Shown: positions 17,815-27,096, counted from the first letter of the stretch. The stretch: 64,000 bases of DNA from an uncultured Bacteroidales bacterium (GCA_947303465.1 CAMYYI010000002.1:37463-101462), one strand, 5' to 3'. A program made the numbers and translations. The notes: a model not told the origin generated them from the letters alone.

Positions 17815-18996
17815 TTATTCAATCATTCGGAACGCTATTCCGCAATTTGCGGCAAACTGCCGGTCCGAGGGGCTGTCACCTATCATGAGCGTGCGGGAGG
17901 CAGACACCTCTGCATGGTCTCGGACGATAAGGTCGAACAGGCCGCGGTTGGGCTTGCGGCAGGGGTCGCTGTCAGAGACGGACGTACAGACGTAAATACC
18001 GTCTATCCTGCCCCCGGCAGCAGTTATTTCGTCCGTCATCCAGGAGTGTATGGAGTCCAGCGCTTCCCTTGTCATAATGCCCTTGCCGACGCCCCGCTGA
18101 TTGGTAACAATGTAGATACGGGAAAACATGGAAGCGGCATAACTGAGGGCATCTTTTACGCCCGGCAGCCATTCGAATTCATCCACACTCTTTACATAAT
18201 CTCCCGGTCGCAGTCGGTTTATTACACCGTCCCGGTCCAGCAGCAGGGTATCATATCCACCGGCCGACTTAAGCATCTCCATCAGAGTGCCGCTGCGGCG
18301 CAGCTGCCAGGGGTCGCTGCAGGCTCTGGAATAGTCTTCAGGGACGCCTATATCGATGAAGAAACCATCCTGCACCAGGCCGCAGAGCCGTCCGCGGGCA
18401 CACTCCGGCTCCAGTACCGCCGTCTCAAAGGAGAACGTTTGTGGCAGATTGCTGAATAGATCTGACGCCAGGTCAATGGCATACACTCCCCCGTTTATGA
18501 GGCCTTCAGCACAGTAACGCTTCTCCAGAAACGCCTTTACTATGCCATCCTGGCCAAGTTCTACCGTACCATAGCGGTCGAAGTCCTTCATGGGCTTGAG
18601 GGCAAGGGCAAGCGGTCTTCCGTTCCGGCGCCTGAAACTCTGAAGGGAATTCAGGTCGACATCGAAAAAAGTATCGCCGTTAAGCACCAGCACCTCAGGA
18701 CCTTCCGCCAGCGAGGCCGCCATACGGATGCCGCCGCCGGTACCAAGAGGCTCTTCCTCCACAGCAAAGCGTAATTCAAAGGGGTAATCGCCGGCTATTT
18801 GCCCCACCCATTCCTGTATCACCTCCTTTAAATATCCCACACTCAGGATAACGCGTTCTACCTCATAGGCACACAGCTGTTCCAGAATGTACCACAGGAA
18901 GGGCTTGCCGGCAACAGGTGCCATGCACTTGGGCACCTCGCTTACGACGCTGCGCAAACGGGTACCAAGGCCTCCGGCAAGGATAATTACGTCCAT
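17815..18996 (-). CDS. Bifunctional heptose-1-phosphate guanylyltransferase (HddC-like) / heptose bisphosphatase (GmhB-like)
   Basis: A 393-residue fusion. Residues 1-235 are a sugar nucleotidyltransferase (IILAGGLGTRLRSV, later LVLNGDTFFDVDL). Residues about 250-393 are a HAD phosphatase with LLLDRDGVINR (Asp254, Asp256), IVTNQRGVGKG and MIGDSPSD. GmhB removes the 7-phosphate from manno-heptose 1,7-bisphosphate; HddC then makes GDP-D-glycero-alpha-D-manno-heptose. The isomerase and kinase for the two earlier steps precede it in the operon, so one protein probably does the last two steps. The GmhB zinc loop (C.H...C.C in E. coli) is reduced to CTSVSDSDPCRKP, with only two Cys, so zinc is probably not bound. 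It is the last gene of the polysaccharide operon. Confidence 0.85.
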   Translation of the reverse strand: MDVIILAGGLGTRLRSVVSEVPKCMAPVAGKPFLWYILEQLCAYEVERVILSVGYLKEVIQEWVGQIAGDYPFELRFAVEEEPLGTGGGIRMAASLAEGPEVLVLNGDTFFDVDLNSLQSFRRRNGRPLALALKPMKDFDRYGTVELGQDGIVKAFLEKRYCAEGLINGGVYAIDLASDLFSNLPQTFSFETAVLEPECARGRLCGLVQDGFFIDIGVPEDYSRACSDPWQLRRSGTLMEMLKSAGGYDTLLLDRDGVINRLRPGDYVKSVDEFEWLPGVKDALSYAASMFSRIYIVTNQRGVGKGIMTREALDSIHSWMTDEITAAGGRIDGIYVCTSVSDSDPCRKPNRGLFDLIVRDHAEVSASRTLMIGDSPSDRQFAANCGIAFRMIE

Positions 18997-19004
18997 TGGA
19001 ACGG

Positions 19005-19637
19005 CTAGGCGAAGAAGTGTTTCTCTACCAGCTGGCAGATGCAGTGATATACGGGAAGATGCAATTCCTGCACCTTGTAGGTGACGTTCTCCGGCACCTT
19101 TATGCAGACATCGGCGAATCTGTCCAGGCGGCTTTCCCTCTCGCCTGTCAGGCCTATCACCTTCATTCCGCGGGCCTTTGCTGCGACTGCGGCAAACAGT
19201 ATGTTACGGCTGTTGCCGGAAGTGGAAATGCCCATGAAGACATCTCCCTCGCGCCCGTAGCCGTTAACCTGCTGGGCAAAGCACAGAAGCGGTTCGCAGT
19301 CGTTCAGATAGGCTGTACTCAAGGCAATGTGCCCGTCCAGGGCGATAGCGGGGAGAGCACCCTGCAGATGGTTGCGCAGCACATTGCCCATCTCCGGGTC
19401 GCAGGCTATCAAAGCCTCGGCATATCCGGCCGGCAGGGTTTTCTGGATACGGAAGGTCTTCATCATCTCTCCCACAATATGCTCGGCGTCCGCGGCGCTT
19501 CCGCCGTTGCCTGCAACCAGCAGCTTGCCGTCATGGGAATAGGAATCAATCAACAGTCCGGCAGCCTGGAGTATCTGCTCCCTGCAGCAATCCAGCGCAG
19601 GATAACGCGTCAAAAGTTCATTAATAATCTCTGTCAT
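19005..19637 (-). CDS. gmhA: Sedoheptulose-7-phosphate isomerase (phosphoheptose isomerase)
   Basis: A 211-residue SIS-domain protein. VAGNGGSAADAEHIVGE is the phosphosugar-binding motif of GmhA, and ISTSGNSRNI the second. GmhA turns sedoheptulose-7-phosphate into D-glycero-D-manno-heptose-7-phosphate, the first step to activated heptose. The ATG at 19637 was chosen because it follows the hddA stop by 4 nt; an in-frame start at 19679 would overlap hddA by 38 nt and adds residues unlike the family. It is followed 8 nt later by the hddC-gmhB fusion. Confidence 0.9.
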   Translation of the reverse strand: MTEIINELLTRYPALDCCREQILQAAGLLIDSYSHDGKLLVAGNGGSAADAEHIVGEMMKTFRIQKTLPAGYAEALIACDPEMGNVLRNHLQGALPAIALDGHIALSTAYLNDCEPLLCFAQQVNGYGREGDVFMGISTSGNSRNILFAAVAAKARGMKVIGLTGERESRLDRFADVCIKVPENVTYKVQELHLPVYHCICQLVEKHFFA

Positions 19638-19641
19638 ATCC

Positions 19642-20679
19642 CTACAGTTCCTGATCATATATTTTCCATCCGTGAGCACCGCCCTCCGTAAACAGGAACG
19701 GCAGCACGTATCCGTCCAGGGCTTTCAGCGCCTCTTCTACCGCCTTCTTGCGGGACGGGTCCACAAAAAACATTATAAAACCTCCGCCGCCGGCACCGCT
19801 AACCTTTCCGGATATCGCGCCTGCCGCCATGGCGACATCGAAAGCCTGCTGTATCTTCTCGTTGCTTATGCCGTCTGCCATCCTCTTCTTGTTCTCCCAG
19901 CTACGGCTCATAATCTCCCCGAACGCCTTCATATCGCCGCAAAGCAGGGCCGCCTTCATTTCTATCGCGCTCTGCTTTATACCGTGCATGGCCTCTATGG
20001 CCCCGGCATTCCCGGACGAAGTATTACGGCGCTGAGCTTCAATTATCTGGGCACTGCTGCGGGACTGCCCTGTAAAATACAGCAGCAGACTCGATTCCAG
20101 TTCGTCGGTTATCCAGCGCTTGACCTTGAGCGGATTCACCGTCACAGTGTCATCGGTATGGAATTCTATGAAGTTAAAGCCTCCGAAGGCAGCGGCATAC
20201 TGGTCCTGCTTGCCGCCGGACAGCCCCAGATCCTTACGCTCTATCTCATAGGCCAGGCGCGCTATATCGTAGTCCCCCAGAGGCAGGTCAAGCCACTCCA
20301 CGAATGCCTTCAGGATGCATACGACCATAGTGCTGGAAGTTCCCAGACCGGAGCCGGCAGGGGCATCGTTCCAAGTGGTTATACAGAAGGCCCTTGGCCT
20401 GAAACCGAAATCGCGGACGACGCGATTGTAAACCCCTTTCACCAGATCCGCCTTGCCGTCAACGGGCAGAACCTCCGCCAGCGGGAACTCCTGCCTGCAT
20501 CCGCAATCATAGGAGACTATGCCTATCTGGCCGTCGGAGCGTTCCTCTATCGTGCAATAGGCGTAAAGGTTAATGGTGGCGTTAAGCACCAGCCCGCCAT
20601 ACAGATCGCTGTACGGCGACACGTCGCTTCCGCCGCCTGCCAGGCCAAGCCGCAGAGGTGCTTTGCTTCGGATTATCAT
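19642..20679 (-). CDS. hddA: D-glycero-alpha-D-manno-heptose-7-phosphate kinase (GHMP kinase)
   Basis: A 345-residue GHMP-family kinase. The N-terminus RSKAPLRLGLAGGGSDV and the phosphate-binding loop APAGSGLGTSS are family motifs, and SGKVSGAGGGGFIMFF is the third GHMP motif. HddA phosphorylates heptose-7-phosphate at C1 in the alpha configuration, for GDP-heptose used in surface polysaccharides. This matches the gmhA and hddC-gmhB genes directly after it. Its ATG overlaps the wecA stop (ATGA), so the heptose genes are translationally tied to the polysaccharide operon. Confidence 0.9.
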   Translation of the reverse strand: MIIRSKAPLRLGLAGGGSDVSPYSDLYGGLVLNATINLYAYCTIEERSDGQIGIVSYDCGCRQEFPLAEVLPVDGKADLVKGVYNRVVRDFGFRPRAFCITTWNDAPAGSGLGTSSTMVVCILKAFVEWLDLPLGDYDIARLAYEIERKDLGLSGGKQDQYAAAFGGFNFIEFHTDDTVTVNPLKVKRWITDELESSLLLYFTGQSRSSAQIIEAQRRNTSSGNAGAIEAMHGIKQSAIEMKAALLCGDMKAFGEIMSRSWENKKRMADGISNEKIQQAFDVAMAAGAISGKVSGAGGGGFIMFFVDPSRKKAVEEALKALDGYVLPFLFTEGGAHGWKIYDQEL

Positions 20680-21794
20680 TCTTTCGTCAGGATTTCAGAC
20701 TTTACTTTGCAGGCTATCGCCAGCTGGATGAGCACGTATATGGCTATATCGATAATGAATATCCAGGTCAGGCTCAGCACCCTGGTCATGGCAGTGGTAA
20801 TAAGCACAATAGCAACATCCATCGACAGTATTATCCACAAGGTCTGCCGTGCAGTGAGGCCGCAACGCATCAGACGGTGATGAATGTGATTGGTATCGGC
20901 CTTGAAAGGGTTGTTGTGCTTAAGCAGTCGGGTAAAGAGTAACCTGGGCACCTCGAGAAGCGGTATAAGGAGAGATGAAAAAGCAATCGCCATATACTTG
21001 CCGTTCGTTATTCCGCCGTTCTTTCCGCAGAACGAACAGATTGAGACAAGCAGGAAGCACAGGACAAGGCCGATAGTAAGGGAACCCGTATCCCCCATAT
21101 ACAGCTTGGTCTTTTTCTCGGCCGACCCTAACATATTGAAGAGCCAGAAAGCGATAACTGCACCCATCAGCGTAACCGACACCGTAGAATAGATGAAACG
21201 GCGCTCCCTGATAAAGATGCAGGCCAGCACGCCAAGGGCTATGATAGATATACCGGAGGCCAGTCCGTCTATGCCGTCTATCATGTTTATGGCATTGGTA
21301 ATCAGCACGAAAAGCAGGACGGTAAGGGGCATGCCGATATAGAAAGGAATCAGGCCCACTCCGAATAGACCGTAAAGGTTGTTAAGCCAGAGGCCGGAAG
21401 ACACCAGCAGCGCCGCGGCGAGGAACTGAACTATGAACTTGACCTTGTAGCTGAGATCGGTGAGGTCGTCCATGATCCCGAATACATACAGAAGCATGGC
21501 ACTCCCGAGCATATAGGCCACCCTGATCAGAAGAACGTCGTCCATAGCCGGACTCTTCATGACCCCAAGCCTGTAGATGACACCTACACTGAAGGCTATG
21601 ACCATCATGAGCGTGGGCATGAAGGACATTCCGCCGAGGCGCGGAACAGGAACTGTATGCACCTTGCGTTCGTCAGGGATGTCGAACAGTTTGATACCAT
21701 AGGCGACCTTCAGGAGCATTTTGATGATGGCGCTGCCCACCAATATGGCCAGAATGAGGTCAACAGCAAGAATTATGTAGAAAGAATAAATCAT
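20676..21794 (-). CDS. wecA: Undecaprenyl-phosphate GlcNAc-1-phosphate transferase family (WecA/TagO type)
   Basis: A 372-residue, roughly ten-helix membrane protein of the MraY/WecA family. Catalytic signatures are visible: FGIMDDLTD with the DD motif, NMIDGIDGLASG, MGDTGSLTIG, and FKADTNHIHHRLM with the His-rich cytoplasmic loop. These enzymes start lipid-linked glycan synthesis by moving a sugar phosphate, usually GlcNAc-1-P, to undecaprenyl phosphate. In this operon it probably primes the repeat unit that Wzx flips and Wzy polymerises. The ATG overlaps the preceding stop (ATGA). Confidence 0.92.
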   Translation of the reverse strand: MIYSFYIILAVDLILAILVGSAIIKMLLKVAYGIKLFDIPDERKVHTVPVPRLGGMSFMPTLMMVIAFSVGVIYRLGVMKSPAMDDVLLIRVAYMLGSAMLLYVFGIMDDLTDLSYKVKFIVQFLAAALLVSSGLWLNNLYGLFGVGLIPFYIGMPLTVLLFVLITNAINMIDGIDGLASGISIIALGVLACIFIRERRFIYSTVSVTLMGAVIAFWLFNMLGSAEKKTKLYMGDTGSLTIGLVLCFLLVSICSFCGKNGGITNGKYMAIAFSSLLIPLLEVPRLLFTRLLKHNNPFKADTNHIHHRLMRCGLTARQTLWIILSMDVAIVLITTAMTRVLSLTWIFIIDIAIYVLIQLAIACKVKSEILTKE

Positions 21795-22870
21795 ACGTTT
21801 TGAAGATAACCTCTGAACAGGCGCCAGAAATAGTGGCGCACCATAAACACCGGAATAGACAGGACTTCACTGGGATAATACGCCAGGTAGCGCATGGCCC
21901 GGGTAAGCTTGCGCCGGGCATGCATAACCCTTTTCTCGTGTTCGACGTGCCTGTTACGCTCGTCGAAACGGCCGAAGTTGCCGGAAGCCATAATCTCTTC
22001 GATCAGGAAGGCGCCCTGCTTCTCGTCCGGAGGGCAGAGCATGAGTTCTTCGTCCAGATTGAATACCTCCTTCATAACGCTCATGACACCGGCGGCTAAT
22101 TTCATGAGCTTCAACTTTTTCAGATCGGCTATGGCAATACTCCTGTCCTGAGGGTCCAGGGCTTTAAGGACATAATAATAATCGAGCAGCTGGCGCAGGC
22201 CTATGCCTTCGTCCAGGAGGTGCCGGTATATGTGAATAAGCAGATAAACGGCGTCGAAGTGCCTGGCAGGAACGCAAAAACCAAGGGCCTCATCATAATG
22301 GCCGAACTGTTCCTCAGCAACCGAATCGAAATACTTCTGCAGACGGCGGTCCGCACGGGGCGAATTCATCCAGCTGGGCATGAAGTGAGCCTCTACATTT
22401 ATGCCCTTCAGCATAGCTACTTCGCAGTGGTGGTAGAAAACCACCCTGATGGGATAGCGGGGCTTGATGTAATCCATTATGCGCTTCTCCCCTCCCTCAA
22501 GCCATATGTCGATATCGCCGCAGTGTCGAAGCTCCGGCCTTGGATAATATGCGGCCGCCGCCTGGCCTTTCAGGATACAGGAGCGGAATCCTTCTTCCAG
22601 AAAACCGTTGTACAGTTGCCTGCAGGCCTCGTTCATGCGCTTGTTTTTCTGGATTATCTTTTCGCACACCATGGCCCATCGGGAATAAACTCCCAACGGG
22701 ACCTCCACTTCATCGTGTAATCTGTCAATAACCGGAAAGGTGAAGGCAAGGAGATTGTGCCGGCCGGCGACCGAATACAAGGCCTCCCATTCCGCCCTGT
22801 CCTGCGGGATTGCAGACAGCTTGTCCCGCACTCCCATAGCTACCTGAATCAATTCGAAAAAGGTATTCAT
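21791..22870 (-). CDS. Uncharacterised nucleotidyltransferase-fold protein (NTP_transf_5 family)
   Basis: A 359-residue protein whose core CILKGQAAAAYYPRPELRHCGDIDIWLEG matches the family of putative nucleotidyltransferases found in capsule and O-antigen loci (LKGxxxxxxYPxPxxRxxGDID). The GDID Asp pair would hold metal as in other nucleotidyltransferases. The rest is helical, with the C-terminal RYLAYYPSEVLSIPVFMVRHYFWRLF. Family function is not established to my knowledge, though the genes are often in polysaccharide operons, as here. It overlaps both neighbours by ATGA junctions. Confidence 0.75.
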   Translation of the reverse strand: MNTFFELIQVAMGVRDKLSAIPQDRAEWEALYSVAGRHNLLAFTFPVIDRLHDEVEVPLGVYSRWAMVCEKIIQKNKRMNEACRQLYNGFLEEGFRSCILKGQAAAAYYPRPELRHCGDIDIWLEGGEKRIMDYIKPRYPIRVVFYHHCEVAMLKGINVEAHFMPSWMNSPRADRRLQKYFDSVAEEQFGHYDEALGFCVPARHFDAVYLLIHIYRHLLDEGIGLRQLLDYYYVLKALDPQDRSIAIADLKKLKLMKLAAGVMSVMKEVFNLDEELMLCPPDEKQGAFLIEEIMASGNFGRFDERNRHVEHEKRVMHARRKLTRAMRYLAYYPSEVLSIPVFMVRHYFWRLFRGYLQNV

Positions 22871-23973
22871 TTCCCTGCTGTCATGCTTTCAAACAAAGAT
22901 ACGTATTGTCCCCAGATATGGTCCCATGTAAGCTCTTTTCGGGCATGCCCGTAGGAAGCTGAAGACAGTTCTGAAAGTACTTCCGGGCCGCTTTGCCGGA
23001 CTTTTGCAGCCAGGTCCTCGGCAGACGAGAAGAAAATGGCATTATCTGCCGTAACTTCGTGATTCACTTCCACATCGTATGAAAAAACCGGAAGCCCCAG
23101 ATTCATGGCCTCGCAGAGCGATGGTGGCGTACCGCAGCGTGAATGGCTGTGTATGTACGCACAGGCATTGGACCTTACCGCATTCAGCTCCATCTGGTCG
23201 TAAATACCCGGTATGAGTGTCAGGTTGGGGACGTCCTTGTACTGCTCATACAGATTCTGCCCGTAGCCGGACACCTTGAAGTTGGAAACCAGCACCAGCT
23301 TGCGTTCAGGCATGGCGGCAAAGGCCTCAAGCACCATGTGAAGATTATTGTCTATCTGGGCTCTGGATACGCTCACATAGTACTCATCATTCAAGAATGG
23401 ATACTTGGACAGAAGCTCAGTATCCGGCTGAACCTTAACCGCATTGTCCCCTCCGTAACGTATTACCACGATGTCAGTGATACCGAATTCTTCTTTAAGG
23501 CTACTGGCGTACAGTTCATTGTCCGCCAGATACTTCACCTTGCCCTTGAGTGCTCTGTATCCCCACTTGAGGTATGCCTTTGCGGGCTTGGAGAACTTCT
23601 CCCTCTCCCATTCGTTAAGACCACCGCAATTCATTACAATCGGCTTCCTGAATCCGAAAAGGCGGAGCAGGCGGATAGCAATCGCAGAGGCGGGGCCGAA
23701 TACATACAAAATGTCGGCATAGCGTGCCGCGTCAAAGACAGAGGCACAGTCATAAACTACGCTCTGCCAACCATTACCCTTGATATTGAGGTACTTGAGC
23801 CTGGCTCCAAGGTATGAGTCGCCTTCCACACGAGGCTGCTCCCTGCAACAATAGACGGTGATGTCATACCGTCCGGCCAGTCCCCTCACCAGATTCTCGT
23901 AGAGCGTCTCTCCGCCGCCATATTTGGCCGGAATGCCGCGCGTTCCTATCAGAGCCAGTTTCTTCTTCGGCAT
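22867..23973 (-). CDS. Glycosyltransferase, GT4 type with DUF1972 N-terminal domain
   Basis: A 368-residue GT-B glycosyltransferase. The N-terminus LALIGTRGIPAKYGGGETLYENLV is the hallmark of the DUF1972 subgroup, which includes rhamnosyl- and galactosyl-type transferases of capsule and O-antigen clusters. The C-terminal half has HSRCGTPPSLCEAMNLGLPVFSYD, the donor-site region with Glu of the E-x7-E type motif. It probably adds one sugar to the lipid-linked repeat unit; donor and acceptor are unknown. It starts with an ATG sharing one base with the previous stop (TGATG). Confidence 0.87.
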   Translation of the reverse strand: MPKKKLALIGTRGIPAKYGGGETLYENLVRGLAGRYDITVYCCREQPRVEGDSYLGARLKYLNIKGNGWQSVVYDCASVFDAARYADILYVFGPASAIAIRLLRLFGFRKPIVMNCGGLNEWEREKFSKPAKAYLKWGYRALKGKVKYLADNELYASSLKEEFGITDIVVIRYGGDNAVKVQPDTELLSKYPFLNDEYYVSVSRAQIDNNLHMVLEAFAAMPERKLVLVSNFKVSGYGQNLYEQYKDVPNLTLIPGIYDQMELNAVRSNACAYIHSHSRCGTPPSLCEAMNLGLPVFSYDVEVNHEVTADNAIFFSSAEDLAAKVRQSGPEVLSELSSASYGHARKELTWDHIWGQYVSLFESMTAGK

Positions 23974-24878
23974 CAGCCCAGATATCCCTTGTAATATTCC
24001 TCTATGTAATCCTTAAGGGATACTTTCCAATCCCTCATTGCATTCACGCCCCTCAGATTCAGTTTCCGAGTCCAAAGCCGCTCGCAAGCGGGACGGTCTG
24101 CGAAGTACTCCTTGGCAAAGTACTCGGACGTGACGACATTGATCTTCACTTCATCCTGCAGGCCGAGAATACGGAGCATTTCCTGACACACCTCCAAACG
24201 GCTGGTCTGTCCGCCGCAAACGCAATTGTACAGGCCCCAGTACTCTTTTTGAATCAGATTCTTTACGGTCCTGGCAAAATCCTGGGTGTAGGTAGGAGTG
24301 CCGTCTTTGTCGTTCACCACGAACAACTCTTTTTTGCCGTCCTTCAGCTGCTTCATGATTTTCTGGATGAACTTCTTGTCCTTGGAAGGACCTGCGCCCA
24401 TCATCCAGCCTGCACGGCAGACCAGGTAGCGGCGTGCATTCTCTACCACAAAGCGCTCTCCCATATATTTGGAGCGGGCATATACACCCAGAGGATTGGG
24501 CTGGTCCCAGTCGTCGTACAACTGTTTCTTGCCGTCGAAAATGCCCGCAGTGCTGATATACAGAAGGGGTATATCCAGCTTGTTTGCTATGTAAACGGCA
24601 TTCTCCACGCAGAGAGTATTGGTCAGATATACCTCATCCGCATTCTGCTCGCACCACTCCAGGTCGGTATATGCCCCGAGATGGAAAAGATAGTCGGGGG
24701 CGAAATCCTCTACGTCTTTCTTATAAGCGTCGAAATCCCGGAAGTCAAGATAAGACAACCACGGAGCGTTGACGTCCTTATCGGTACATTTAATCTCGTA
24801 CTCATCCTTGAACTGCCTGTAGAACGCCTCTCCAAGCATACCGCCGCAACCGGCGATGTAGATTTTCTTCTTGCTCAT
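23973..24878 (-). CDS. Sugar-nucleotide reductase, RmlD-like short-chain dehydrogenase
   Basis: A 301-residue extended SDR protein. KIYIAGCGGMLGEAF is the NAD(P)-binding GxxGxLG motif. YISTAGIFDG and YARSKYMGE carry the catalytic Thr/Ser and YxxxK. The pattern TDLEWCEQNADEVYLTN is typical of dTDP-4-dehydrorhamnose reductase relatives. RmlABC are not in the window, so the substrate may be another keto-sugar nucleotide. The ATG at 24878 was taken; a TTG three codons upstream is possible. It probably makes a deoxysugar for the repeat unit. Confidence 0.82.
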   Translation of the reverse strand: MSKKKIYIAGCGGMLGEAFYRQFKDEYEIKCTDKDVNAPWLSYLDFRDFDAYKKDVEDFAPDYLFHLGAYTDLEWCEQNADEVYLTNTLCVENAVYIANKLDIPLLYISTAGIFDGKKQLYDDWDQPNPLGVYARSKYMGERFVVENARRYLVCRAGWMMGAGPSKDKKFIQKIMKQLKDGKKELFVVNDKDGTPTYTQDFARTVKNLIQKEYWGLYNCVCGGQTSRLEVCQEMLRILGLQDEVKINVVTSEYFAKEYFADRPACERLWTRKLNLRGVNAMRDWKVSLKDYIEEYYKGYLG

Positions 24879-24888
24879 TTCTATCAAG

Positions 24889-25872
24889 TTATTGTTTCTT
24901 CGGTCTCAGGCCCACACAATACAACAGTGGCGGCCAGTTAATTTTTTTCAATACTATCGATACCAACACCGGCACATACAGCCCGGCCAGGACACAAATC
25001 AAGTAAGCCGCAACGTATGGTAAGCGTATATGCCTGAATAAAATTTTTACCAGAATCTGGGCGAAGATACCCATCAGGAAAATCTGATATGTATAATCCC
25101 TGAACGTGTGGAAACACCAGGGAATAATCCTGTCCAAAATTAATGCAAGAGAACAGGAGAACAAAATGCCGCCCATTGCTTGAATTAAAGGGTCGGAGTA
25201 GTAACCGGCAATATATACCGCTACGCCCGCGAATAAGAAAAGCAATGCCCTGCCTGAAATAGCCCTTTCCACAAAAGTGTCCATACATACAATGAGGCCC
25301 AGGTAAAAGAATACTGCATATGAGCACAGCCTGTCGATGCAGAACAGAGAAACGGCCGGATGTATGAAATGCAATACCACAAGCAAAGCGAGCGTCAGCC
25401 ATTTGATATACGCGTTTCTGACGGTCAGTTTCCAAACGGGCATCAACAGGAACAGCCAGAACAATGTCATAATGAACCACATCTCCCGCAACGGTCCGTC
25501 ATAAGGATTGATAAAGGCACCTGCCACTTCCTTAAAGGACAGGCCCGCGCCCCTTGACATTTCTGAAGGGAATGCGATCTTCATGGCAAATGCAAGGAGT
25601 GTGAAAAACACAAACGGGATCAACAGGCGAACTGACTTATCTCTAAGTGTTGCTATATATGACCATTTGCCATCAGCCAGGCGTGTGTAGTAAAACAGCC
25701 AGCCGGAGATTGCCATAAAGAGCGGCATATGGAAGGAATACGCAAGATTAGTCAAAGCATTCTCCCAGGCCGGTCCCCCACCGAAAGGCCCAAGATATGA
25801 ATGGCCGATGACTACCCAGAGCATCGCCCATCCCTGAAGGATCAACAACCAATTGATTCTCTGTCTTGACAT
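24889..25872 (-). CDS. Acyltransferase family 3 membrane protein (O-acetyltransferase type)
   Basis: A 327-residue protein with about ten hydrophobic helices. The N-terminal RINWLLILQGWAMLWVVIGHS carries the conserved membrane His of acyltransferase-3 proteins, and SFHMPLFMAISGWLFYY the second conserved stretch. Such proteins (OafA, WecH types) acetylate or otherwise acylate sugars of O-antigens and capsules. In this operon it probably decorates the repeat unit. It begins directly at the stop of the preceding glycosyltransferase gene (no gap). Confidence 0.85.
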   Translation of the reverse strand: MSRQRINWLLILQGWAMLWVVIGHSYLGPFGGGPAWENALTNLAYSFHMPLFMAISGWLFYYTRLADGKWSYIATLRDKSVRLLIPFVFFTLLAFAMKIAFPSEMSRGAGLSFKEVAGAFINPYDGPLREMWFIMTLFWLFLLMPVWKLTVRNAYIKWLTLALLVVLHFIHPAVSLFCIDRLCSYAVFFYLGLIVCMDTFVERAISGRALLFLFAGVAVYIAGYYSDPLIQAMGGILFSCSLALILDRIIPWCFHTFRDYTYQIFLMGIFAQILVKILFRHIRLPYVAAYLICVLAGLYVPVLVSIVLKKINWPPLLYCVGLRPKKQ

Positions 25873-27096
25873 CTATCTTCCGTAACTGCTCACCGTCCGT
25901 TCATAAAAAGCTATCAAACGGTCGTAATAGAGATGTGGATTGAAATGCAGATCGGCAAACTGCCTTGCGTTATGGACAAGGCCAGAATAATCCGAATCAG
26001 ATAGGGCCAGAGTTCCGGTCAACACTGAAGCAAGGGATGAAGCGTTCCCGCTTTCGAACAAAAAACCGGTCTTTCCTTCCTGAACGATCTCCGGGATGCC
26101 TCCTATTCTGGATCCGATGACAGGAACGCCAAGCGAATATGCCTCAACCACTGTCATGGGATTGTTCTCATACCATTCTGACGGGACAACGACAAAACGG
26201 GCCCTCCGCACCAGCTCGAACAGCTCAGAGCCGGATCTGTAGCCCAGGAACTCTATGTCAGCAGACGAGGGACAGGCATTCTTCAGGCTCTCCTCCAGAG
26301 GTCCGGTTCCTACCACCTTCATCCTTATGCCAGGCAGGCCGCTGACAGCTTCAAGAAGAGTTTTGACGCCTTTCTCGTACGACAGGCGGCCGTAATAGAG
26401 ATAATAACCCTCATCGGCAGCGGGTACAGGGTACCGCTCGGACAGATTGGTGCAGTTATACAACACCATGGAATTACAGCCTCTGAACAGCGGATCAGCT
26501 TCTTCGTGCTTGAGTCTTGCAAATTCACTGACATATATCAGTCCGTCAAGTTCAGATGCAGGGTGCCACTTCCTGTTACGGTACTTCATCTCCAGGGCCA
26601 TCATGAAGCTATATGCCGCGTTGCCTTTCGAGCAGCGGTTCCGGAAACACTCCATAAAATGACCGCCTATACATTTTTCACAGACCTCCCCTTTTCCGTT
26701 TCGGAAAGTATAGGCCGGGCAGACCATCCTGTAATCGTGAACGGTATGGACGACGGGTATCCCATGCCTGTGAATGACCCTGATTACGGAAGGAGTAATG
26801 CCGCCCCAGAAAAGATGTATGTGGACGAGGTCCGGTTTTTCTATCTCAAGCACTTCGTCCATCCTGCGTGCGGCATCTTCATTGTTGAAGTACTTTTCAA
26901 CTTCCCAGAAACGTCCGGGATGGCCCCATGTCCTGCAGGTATAGGTTCGTGCCTGATACTCTGTATTCAAATCGTCCTCACAGCCGAACAGGACCACTTC
27001 ATGGCCGGCGGCACGCAAGAGATCGGCAGTGTTGTAAAACACCGCTTCCGACCCTCCTTTGCGATAGAGGAAACGATTAACCAGCAGTATCTTCAT
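25873..27096 (-). CDS. Glycosyltransferase family 4
   Basis: A 407-residue GT4 enzyme. The N-terminus KILLVNRFLYRKGGSEAVFYNTADLL has the glycine-rich acceptor-side loop. YYGRLSYEKGVKTLLEAV and ENNPMTVVEAYSLGVPVIGS are the GT4 signatures of the C-terminal nucleotide-sugar domain, the latter with the conserved E-x7-E region. An inner Cys cluster (CEKCIGGHFMECFRNRC) is seen in many relatives. It probably builds the repeat unit. The gene overlaps the polymerase gene by 20 nt. Confidence 0.9.
   Translation of the reverse strand: MKILLVNRFLYRKGGSEAVFYNTADLLRAAGHEVVLFGCEDDLNTEYQARTYTCRTWGHPGRFWEVEKYFNNEDAARRMDEVLEIEKPDLVHIHLFWGGITPSVIRVIHRHGIPVVHTVHDYRMVCPAYTFRNGKGEVCEKCIGGHFMECFRNRCSKGNAAYSFMMALEMKYRNRKWHPASELDGLIYVSEFARLKHEEADPLFRGCNSMVLYNCTNLSERYPVPAADEGYYLYYGRLSYEKGVKTLLEAVSGLPGIRMKVVGTGPLEESLKNACPSSADIEFLGYRSGSELFELVRRARFVVVPSEWYENNPMTVVEAYSLGVPVIGSRIGGIPEIVQEGKTGFLFESGNASSLASVLTGTLALSDSDYSGLVHNARQFADLHFNPHLYYDRLIAFYERTVSSYGR

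Noticed and set aside
19672..20880. Plus-strand open frame (402 codons) opposite hddA and wecA
   Set aside because: Antisense to two well-recognised enzymes; no family features.
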